From NCBI GenBank assembly GCA_910584725.1, contig CAJUBE010000059.1, forward strand, positions 1 through 9,433: DNA of 9,433 bases. Direction: 5' to 3'. The notes below the pieces were generated by a model. It saw nothing but the letters and a program-made list of their open reading frames with translations. It ran no database searches and was not told the origin of the DNA. Each line of letters begins with the position of its first letter. Within the stretch, counting starts at the first letter, position 1. Shown one piece after another: positions 4,305-9,433 of the stretch. This stretch comes from an uncultured Lachnospiraceae bacterium (GTDB taxonomy: Bacteria; Bacillota; Clostridia; Lachnospirales; Lachnospiraceae). Position numbers and translations under genes: made by a program.

Positions 4305-5174
4305 CTAAAATCCTTTCACCTTAATCGCTTTCCCGCCGTTATCCCGCGCCCAATACTTCGCTTCGCGGCTGTCCACATGTACAAATCCATTGTACTGAAT
4401 AATGCCACTGATGCCGAGCGTCTGCGCATATCTGGCCACTTCCTGCGGCGTGTGTCCCTTAACGACAATGTCAAATGCCCGCCCCTGCAGATGGTAGGAT
4501 GCTTTCGCACCTTTCACTTTTGCATTATGTTCCGCCGTCCTATACGCGCTGTTGATCGTAACAGGCGCGTCGAAATGGTCCCGGATCGCCTGCAGCTTGT
4601 CCCTCACAAAATCAACATCAACCAGAATCTTGTCCGATCCATCTTTACAGCGGAACTCTTTCACCTTGAAATTAGCTGACACAGCCTTGTTTCCGTCCGC
4701 CGCAAGGGAATATGTCCTGACAGCGCCGCCTGCTGCCTCTGATGCGTTTTCCTTTTCCCCTGCGAGAAACAACTTCTGTTCCTCCTTACGGCGCTTCACG
4801 AGCCCCTGCAGAACATTGCCGTTTCTGTCCTTGACATAAAGGAGAATCTTCTCCGAAACTTCCTCCTTTGTCCGTTTCCCGTTCACTGTCAGCTTGTCGA
4901 TGCTGCCCGTGTTATACGCGAATGATACCATCGCATCAAACTCATTCTGCGTCCAGCGATATACGTTGTCATACTTCGCGACCAATTTTTCAAACTTTTC
5001 CAGATCGGTGCGGAGATATGCTTCCGCCTGCGCCTGTGATATCTTCTGCCCTGCCCTGACTCCTTCCGTATGTCCATAGCCGACTGTCCACTTGCCTTCC
5101 GGGCACTTGTATGAATCGAGGCGGCAGCCCTCAAACTTTTTTATCATGTCTATGCCTGTCTGGCTTGTCTTCAT
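4305..5174 (-). CDS. Bifunctional endolysin: GH24 lysozyme plus M15 peptidase
   Basis: This phage endolysin should cut the cell wall at two kinds of bond. Residues about 5-140 form a T4-type (GH24) muramidase: KKFEGCRLDSYKCPEGKWT then VGYGHT. The catalytic pattern Glu15-8-Cys24-5-Thr30 uses the Cys variant seen in part of the family in place of Asp. A linker (about 140-165, NASEAAGG) leads to a peptidase M15-type domain (about 168-289) with INSAYRTAEHNAKVKGAKAS, YHLQGRAFDI and FVHVDSR. The likely zinc ligands are His228, Asp235 and His266. There is no signal peptide, so export should depend on the holin encoded 11 bases upstream. The start has AGGAGG upstream. The M15 part probably cleaves stem-peptide bonds or trims peptides; the exact bond is inferred. 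Confidence 0.94.
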   Translation of the reverse strand: MKTSQTGIDMIKKFEGCRLDSYKCPEGKWTVGYGHTEGVRAGQKISQAQAEAYLRTDLEKFEKLVAKYDNVYRWTQNEFDAMVSFAYNTGSIDKLTVNGKRTKEEVSEKILLYVKDRNGNVLQGLVKRRKEEQKLFLAGEKENASEAAGGAVRTYSLAADGNKAVSANFKVKEFRCKDGSDKILVDVDFVRDKLQAIRDHFDAPVTINSAYRTAEHNAKVKGAKASYHLQGRAFDIVVKGHTPQEVARYAQTLGISGIIQYNGFVHVDSREAKYWARDNGGKAIKVKGF

Positions 5175-5185
5175 CCCGTTTCCTC

Positions 5186-5524
5186 CTACTGTCCGATCAG
5201 CTTGATATTGGTTTCTTTTGTCTGCATCTTCATGGCTTTCACGGCCGCCTCGATCAGCGTGTCAAGCTGTTCTGCGGAAATATCAATGTTCTTCTTAAGA
5301 AGCATCCCGCGGATCAGATCCACAACAATCGCCTTCCGCTCCGCCCCTGGCTTCGCGTCATAAACCTGCTGTGCCATCAGCACGGCGGCGTTAACCCAGG
5401 TCTTTACCTCTTCCAACTGCTCTGCTCCGATCTTTGCCTTGATCCAGGGCACAAGATATCTTGTCACCACAAGCACCGCCAGCATCACGATTACCTTTAA
5501 AATCTCCATTACCATATCATTCAT
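5186..5524 (-). CDS. Phage holin, LL-H type
   Basis: The 112-aa protein has a short N-terminus (MNDMVMEI), one hydrophobic helix at about residues 7-27 (LKVIVMLAVLVVTRYLVPWI) and a charged, helical cytoplasmic tail. This organisation resembles phage holins of the LL-H family, which form membrane lesions that release endolysin at a set time. The tail contains EEVKTWVNAAVLMAQQVYD and LIRGMLLKKNIDISAEQLD, segments that look typical of that family to me. Start at 5524 follows GGAGG, and the gene overlaps the preceding membrane-protein gene by 8 bases. It sits directly upstream of the endolysin, as expected for a lysis cassette. Confidence 0.85.
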   Translation of the reverse strand: MNDMVMEILKVIVMLAVLVVTRYLVPWIKAKIGAEQLEEVKTWVNAAVLMAQQVYDAKPGAERKAIVVDLIRGMLLKKNIDISAEQLDTLIEAAVKAMKMQTKETNIKLIGQ

Positions 5525-5837
5525 AATCCGTTTCCTCCATTTCTTCTACCGGCTGCACCGGCGCATCTTCATCCTCTTTGTAACTTTGTCCGTCCCTTCC
5601 GAACCTGTACTTTCGCTGGTTCTCCGCTTTTGCTTTCCACACGATAAATCCTGTATGTATACCAAGCTCCCCATACGCCCACTGTGGAATATCTGCCAGC
5701 GGAGACAGGTCTGTAAGCCCAAGCACCCCTCCCAGCGCTGTGATGACCAGAATCGCCACAATAATCACGTTAACTGCACAGAAGTTATAGAAATACAGCT
5801 TGTCCGTATACCCGCGGTTTTTGATCAGCTTTTTCAT
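5517..5837 (-). CDS. 106-aa phage membrane protein
   Basis: This is a small protein with a basic N-terminus (MKKLIKNRGYTDKLYF), a strongly hydrophobic stretch at about residues 17-42 (FCAVNVIIVAILVITALGGV) and a C-terminal half ending in many acidic residues (EDEDAPVQPVEEMEETDYE). A weaker hydrophobic part around residue 60 (GIHTGFIVW) could be a second membrane segment. Its start codon overlaps the stop of the upstream gene by 4 bases, and its end overlaps the holin by 8, so it belongs to the lysis cassette. Possible roles are an accessory holin, an antiholin or another membrane component of the lysis machinery. No motif distinguishes these. Confidence 0.8.
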   Translation of the reverse strand: MKKLIKNRGYTDKLYFYNFCAVNVIIVAILVITALGGVLGLTDLSPLADIPQWAYGELGIHTGFIVWKAKAENQRKYRFGRDGQSYKEDEDAPVQPVEEMEETDYE

Positions 5838-6208
5838 TGATCCACCGCCTTCTCTAAATCACTCAGCCGGTGGTTAGCTACCTTGATCTTCTCCTCCTGC
5901 AGTTCCGTGCGCTTTTCTAACTCATATGTACGCTCGATCACATTGTTATGCTTGTCCACATGCTTCGCCAGCTCGGAAAGCTGGTACCTTATCATTTCGA
6001 TTTCATTATGTATCTGGCTTGTGGATTCATTCTGGTTCGCAATGACCTCCTCCAGATGTGCAGTCAAATCTGCCTTTAAATCAGCCTGCTGCTGTTCTTT
6101 TTCCGCCGCTCTCTTGCTCTCGTCCCGTTTCCTCTGCAAATGGTTATTGATCAGACACACGATTATAGCGGCTGCCGCAGATATAATTGCCGGAATTACT
6201 GATATCAT
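5834..6208 (-). CDS. 124-aa phage protein: N-terminal membrane helix and coiled coil
   Basis: An N-terminal hydrophobic helix (VIPAIISAAAAIIVCLINNH, about residues 4-23) is followed by about 95 residues of charged, heptad-like coiled coil (for example QRKRDESKRAAEKEQQQADL and RTYELEKRTELQEEKIKVAN). It could be an anchored, outward- or inward-facing rod. Haemolysin XhlA-like lysis proteins pair a coiled coil with a membrane helix, but there the helix is C-terminal, so the match is only by analogy. Start ATG overlaps the stop of the XkdX-like gene (ATGA), and the end overlaps the next gene, which shows tight translational coupling. Confidence 0.8.
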   Translation of the reverse strand: MISVIPAIISAAAAIIVCLINNHLQRKRDESKRAAEKEQQQADLKADLTAHLEEVIANQNESTSQIHNEIEMIRYQLSELAKHVDKHNNVIERTYELEKRTELQEEKIKVANHRLSDLEKAVDQ

Positions 6209-6372
6209 TCCCCTGTCTCCTCCTGTTTCCTCTGCCCGATCAGCCCTGCGATCTCCGTGTACTGCTCCTCCGTCAGCCTGCCGGTACCGTAGTATACGTC
6301 CGCCATGGTTGACAGTTCCTCATTGGTCTTGCTGCTGTTTGAAATCAGACTTTTCATAATTCTGTATGCCAT
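6205..6372 (-). CDS. XkdX-like 55-aa phage protein
   Basis: ATG at 6372-6370 is preceded by GGGGAGGTGAGG. The 55-aa product starts MAYRIMKSLISNSSKTNEEL and contains VYYGTGRLTEEQYTEIAGLI. This matches the general pattern of XkdX family mini-proteins (a short helix, then a GxIT/LTEEEY-x-x-I-x-G motif), which sit between tail-fibre and lysis genes in many Bacillota phages. Its TGA overlaps the next ATG. The XkdX role in PBSX-like phages is unclear; the position suggests tail or baseplate completion. Confidence 0.75.
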   Translation of the reverse strand: MAYRIMKSLISNSSKTNEELSTMADVYYGTGRLTEEQYTEIAGLIGQRKQEETGE

Positions 6373-6387
6373 GCCCTCACCTCCCCT

Positions 6388-6750
6388 CTATAACCCAAGC
6401 TGTGTCACGCTGACCTCGTACATGAGATCGGCCACAGCCTCTGTTAATTCTTCATTGCTTAATGGTTCCGCCTGTTCGGGGATGCTGTCTAAATTCGGCC
6501 ACGGTTCGGTCTGACGGTAGTTGGGATCGTTTGTATAGCAGATTTCATCTGCTTTCGTATCCACCACATCAAAACGGTATATAAAGTCAGAAGCATCGAA
6601 TATCATGTTGCCGTCTTTATCTACTATATAAAACCCGCTGAGGTTTTCTTTTGGCTCCTTATAATGGAGCGATACAAGCCTTTCCGATACAAAGTAGCCG
6701 TATATGTCTATTGCATCCTGTGAGCCCTTAAAAATAATTTTTTCTCCCAT
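6388..6750 (-). CDS. 120-aa phage protein of unknown function
   Basis: The start MGEKIIFKGSQDAIDIYGYF at 6750 is preferred because GGGAGG (6766-6761) lies 10 bases upstream; an in-frame ATG at 6789 would overlap the upstream gene and has no better site. The protein has a beta-rich N-terminal half (SERLVSLHYKE, SGFYIVDKDGNMIFDASDF) and a C-terminal acidic helix, NEELTEAVADLMYEVSVTQLG. It has no membrane segment. Genes of this size between tail-tip and lysis genes often encode small tail accessory or fibre-chaperone proteins. That is positional inference; I recognise no family. Confidence 0.78.
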   Translation of the reverse strand: MGEKIIFKGSQDAIDIYGYFVSERLVSLHYKEPKENLSGFYIVDKDGNMIFDASDFIYRFDVVDTKADEICYTNDPNYRQTEPWPNLDSIPEQAEPLSNEELTEAVADLMYEVSVTQLGL

Positions 6751-6766
6751 ATGCTTCTCGCCTCCC

Positions 6767-7447
6767 TTAAGTTCCTGAACCATTAACATATTTATTTGCC
6801 AGTATCAGCTCCAAAACCACGATTGCCGCATATGAACCTTTCGGGATTGTCAGAATGATATCATCTGTGGAATTAGACCCATCGTCCTTTACCGTAAATC
6901 TTGCCGTTGATCCCACCGACCCAAGCTGTAACATATTCCAGACCGGCGAGCCGCCGCTCGCATCTTTACATCCTTTATTCCACGCTAAGTAAACCCTGCA
7001 GAAATCACCCGTAAGAGCGAGGTATGATGCACTACTGGACGTCGCTCCGCCTATTCCATATATCAGATAGGCGTTAGACTTGTTTAGCGTTATCTGCTTC
7101 GTCAGGGCTGTGTTCCCTGTAATGTCATTCCATACCGTATGCCGTTTTATAATTTTATAGGTTATCACATCATAGTCTCTCGTCGGCGTTACGTTAGAAA
7201 ATGCTGCCGCACCGAGGTCACTCAGATACTTTCTGATCTTTCCCAGCGTGATGTCGAGAGTCTCACCGCTTGCCGGAAGCGTTCTTGACGCATAATTGGA
7301 AAAGATATTCGTCACTTTGCTCGCGTCGCCCGTGTCTCTCAATATCGTTTCCAGATCAAGCTCTTTCTTGAAACCTTCTATTTTTCCCCTGACCATGCCC
7401 TTTGCCCAATCCCTGACTGCCCTGATCATCTCTTCCGCCTGCTTCAT
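6767..7447 (-). CDS. 226-aa putative phage tail/baseplate protein
   Basis: Start at 7447 follows AAGGAGGA and lies 19 bases after the tail-protein stop. The first 70 or so residues are helical and charged (MKQAEEMIRAVRDWAKGMVR). The rest is rich in Ser, Thr, Gly and beta-strand patterns (for example GGATSSSASYLALTGDFCRV and LQLGSVGSTARFTVKDDGSN), ending in LVLELILANKYVNGSGT-like hydrophobic strands. A helical base with a beta-rich distal part fits a short trimeric fibre or receptor-binding accessory, and the location right after the large tail protein agrees. No recognised domain; the role is inferred. Confidence 0.75.
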   Translation of the reverse strand: MKQAEEMIRAVRDWAKGMVRGKIEGFKKELDLETILRDTGDASKVTNIFSNYASRTLPASGETLDITLGKIRKYLSDLGAAAFSNVTPTRDYDVITYKIIKRHTVWNDITGNTALTKQITLNKSNAYLIYGIGGATSSSASYLALTGDFCRVYLAWNKGCKDASGGSPVWNMLQLGSVGSTARFTVKDDGSNSTDDIILTIPKGSYAAIVVLELILANKYVNGSGT

Positions 7448-7466
7448 TCCGTCCTCCTTTCCCTGC

Positions 7467-9433
7467 CTATATGCAGAACCCTACCACCATGCCATATTCT
7501 TCATACTGCAGCATTCCGTATATATTCCCATTTTCCCATATACATTCATAAGTTGTATCGTTGCCGCCATAGCTTTGGGGCCGTATTGATCTTGTAAAGT
7601 ACGATGCTCCTTCCCCGCTCGTTCCTCTGTTCTTCTTTCTTGCGCTTCCGTATTGATCGCCATCTGTCAATGCCGGATATGGTATCCCTTCTCTTTCATC
7701 CAGTACGCTTGGACCCGATGTGCTGCTCAGGTCTCTTTCAGCTCCTGCTTCTCTTGCGGAAAACAGCCAGACATCGTCTACTGTCGTCTCAACATTATAA
7801 GCCATGTAACCATATAAACTAATTGTGGTATTTCCTATTGAATTCTTACTGACTGGCTTGATCACCGCCTTTAAGTCTTCCGGCAGAACATTGTAAAAAC
7901 GTTCCCTGATGTATACCGTCCTCATTTCCGACGTTTTCCATCCGCCTTTGATCGTCTCTTCCGAAGAATGCATCTTACAGTATTGTGTAAGACTGTTTTT
8001 CGTGCCAAAGGTTATCCCTGCTTTCTTTGTCGCATCTGACGCTAGCGTATCATGGTCAAAACCGACAATCTCTAATACTACTTTCTCCCCCGTCGTCAGC
8101 TCGATCTCTTTCGTGTCGTGAAGATTAAATACTTCACCCGCTTTCCCGCTCTCTGACACACTATTGATTTCAGCCCACGATAAATCTTTTAAAGACCTGA
8201 TTCTATATACCAGATTCAGTTCCAGCGGCTCTTCGTCTGTCACGATAATCTCTAACGGCTCGGGTGTCGTATGCAGTTCCATACTTTCCACCGTCAGGAT
8301 ATACTCCATCTCTCCAATCACTTCAAAAGAAATTCCGTCGCCGCTGTACGTCATAACCGTATCTTCCCCTGTCGCTACATTGTGCAGCGTCACGGTCTTG
8401 CCTTCCACGCTGGCACCGTCGTTCGCGCTCAGGGTCAGTGTCACAATCTTTACCCCTGCGAGTATCGCCATTGTCTCATCATAAGTGAGGGCGAGGCTGT
8501 TGATCGCAGAAACAAGGTCTTCCTTTTCTTCTGTCTCGAGTTTGTTCAGGTTGCCGATCTGTTCCTGCAGGCTCACCGCCGCATTTTCTGTAAGCTGCTC
8601 ACGCAGGTTGTTGAACCAGTCGATGATCTCTTCCTGCCAGCCTTTAGTCTCGCCGAGAAGCCAGGACTCCCATCTGTTAACAAACTCCTGTGCCCACTCC
8701 GTGAAGTCTTCCGTCTCCTTCTGCTGCCAGTCGTCTGTCTGCTTTGTCTCCGCTGCCTTCCAGGCTTCGATCTCTGCTCTCTTTTCTTCCTGCCAGTCGT
8801 CTGTCTGTTTCGTTTCCTCCGTCTGCCAGGCCGCGATCTCCGCCTTCTTGTCCTCCTGCCAGTCCTGGAACCGCTTGTATGAGCTGTCGGACTTTGCCAC
8901 AAACTCATTGTAGAAGGAATTGAGCTGGGCAAAAAACGGCTGTGTATCTAATTTCCAAAACGGAAATGCAACACCGCACAATTCCTTGCTCAGTCTGGTA
9001 TCCGTTATGTTTGCCTGCACAATCTTAATTGCACCGGCGACCACTCTCACGTCGGCCACCACGTAATCAAGATGTTCTGAATTTCTGCGGCATTGCGGCG
9101 CCACCGGCTTATAAGAGTATTCTCCCTCTCTTACAATCGCATGGATTTCCCGCTCCGCCGTATCCAGTGTGACCGAAATTCTGTCGATCCGATCCAGAAC
9201 CCCGTCTGCCGCCGTATGGTGAAAGATCATGTCCTCCATAAGTTCATACCGATAACCGTCGATCATCAGATTTCCTTTTTTCAGTGTGGTGGTCATATCA
9301 TCGTTTGCCACCACCTGCAGGCTCTCCGCGATGTTCCCGCCGTCCGCAATGATTCCCGATGTGATAAACGCGCGGAAGTGTAACGCGGCGAAATAAAGTA
9401 CCCATCTACTGCGGCTTTCCTGCAGATTAAATT
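7467..9433 (-). CDS. Phage tail tip / receptor-binding protein (N-terminus beyond window)
   Basis: The frame is open to the right edge, giving at least 654 residues. A GTG at 9314 is not the start, because in-frame sequence continues upstream (for example HFRAFITSGIIADGG then LQVVANDDMTTTLKKG). Residues about 20-155 look like the N-terminal baseplate-attachment domain common in Bacillota phage fibres (MIDGYRYEL, DRIDRISVTLD, VVADVRVVAGA, QANITDTRLSKELCG). A helical rod follows at about 160-320 with 22-residue repeats starting DWQ, then an Ig-like beta domain (about 325-410, GKTVTLHNVATGEDTV). The C-terminal domain (about 410-654) has WKTSEMRTVYIRERFYNVLP, DDVWLFSAREAG and YFTRSIRP, and ends EYGMVVGFCI. 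It resembles the DUF6273-type distal domain. The likely role is to bind the host surface. Confidence 0.88.
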   Translation of the reverse strand, partial: FNLQESRSRWVLYFAALHFRAFITSGIIADGGNIAESLQVVANDDMTTTLKKGNLMIDGYRYELMEDMIFHHTAADGVLDRIDRISVTLDTAEREIHAIVREGEYSYKPVAPQCRRNSEHLDYVVADVRVVAGAIKIVQANITDTRLSKELCGVAFPFWKLDTQPFFAQLNSFYNEFVAKSDSSYKRFQDWQEDKKAEIAAWQTEETKQTDDWQEEKRAEIEAWKAAETKQTDDWQQKETEDFTEWAQEFVNRWESWLLGETKGWQEEIIDWFNNLREQLTENAAVSLQEQIGNLNKLETEEKEDLVSAINSLALTYDETMAILAGVKIVTLTLSANDGASVEGKTVTLHNVATGEDTVMTYSGDGISFEVIGEMEYILTVESMELHTTPEPLEIIVTDEEPLELNLVYRIRSLKDLSWAEINSVSESGKAGEVFNLHDTKEIELTTGEKVVLEIVGFDHDTLASDATKKAGITFGTKNSLTQYCKMHSSEETIKGGWKTSEMRTVYIRERFYNVLPEDLKAVIKPVSKNSIGNTTISLYGYMAYNVETTVDDVWLFSAREAGAERDLSSTSGPSVLDEREGIPYPALTDGDQYGSARKKNRGTSGEGASYFTRSIRPQSYGGNDTTYECIWENGNIYGMLQYEEYGMVVGFCI
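8733..8864 (-). repeat. In-gene 66-bp tandem repeats (22-aa hendecad rod)
   Basis: Two close copies and a third, decayed one (continuing to about 8667) have a period of 66 bases: TGCCAGTC recurs at 8725, 8791 and 8857. They encode units of the form DWQE(D/E)K(K/R)AEI followed by (A/E)AW, then ETKQTD. Each 22-residue unit is two 11-residue halves, the period of a hendecad coiled coil. Such repeats can expand or contract by recombination and so change fibre length. Confidence 0.85.

Noticed and set aside
4119..4679. 186-aa plus-strand frame
   Set aside because: It runs antisense through the endolysin and out of frame through the 67-aa gene; no ribosome binding site and unnatural composition.
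8271..8882. 203-aa and neighbouring plus-strand frames over the tail gene
   Set aside because: These are shadows of the repeat-rich coiled-coil region; their Leu/Phe/Pro/Cys-rich sequences follow from reading the complement of Glu/Lys/Trp/Gln codons.

Overview
The window looks like the end of a Siphoviridae-type prophage integrated in the chromosome of a low- to mid-GC Bacillota, most likely a Lachnospiraceae/Clostridia member. The clues are strong AGGAGG-type ribosome binding sites, an M23 endopeptidase of a type I associate with Lachnospiraceae, an LL-H-type holin and the tail/lysis gene style. The taxonomic call is inference from gene style, not a search.

Layout. Bases 1-1412 (minus strand) encode a methyl-accepting chemotaxis protein whose C-terminal end lies off the left edge. 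It has its own near-consensus promoter at 1483-1511. Bases 1552 to about 2034 (minus) hold the C-terminal half of an M23 metallopeptidase. Its reading frame is cut at about 2029-2040, exactly where base composition changes, so I read this as the chromosome/prophage boundary (putative attL). From about 2044 an AT-rich stretch, including 69 consecutive A/T bases, precedes a plus-strand two-gene cassette (58-aa protein plus GNAT-type acetyltransferase). That cassette has its own promoter and terminator and resembles a phage moron or toxin-antitoxin-like unit.

Bases 3173-4219 hold tiny genes arranged around a ribbon-helix-helix (RHH) repressor: a 46-aa ORF (minus), the repressor (minus), a 47-aa ORF (plus) and a 67-aa ORF (plus). 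Three sigma-A promoters there carry four copies of one operator-like sequence, GCAT(A/T)TTTAAACTAT. Two copies lie exactly inside 17-bp promoter spacers and two directly abut a -35 box. Between the two plus-strand genes lies a stretch with competing hairpins that could be a structured RNA leader.

Bases 4305-9433 (minus) are a compact phage late operon read right to left: receptor-binding/tail protein (partial, >=654 aa), a 226-aa putative tail protein, a 120-aa protein, a 55-aa XkdX-like protein, two small membrane proteins, an LL-H-type holin, and a two-domain endolysin (GH24 lysozyme plus M15 peptidase). Genes overlap by 4-8 bp or are separated only by ribosome binding sites. Together they form the host-recognition tip and the lysis cassette. 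The integrase, and the other half of the M23 gene, would be expected beyond the right edge.
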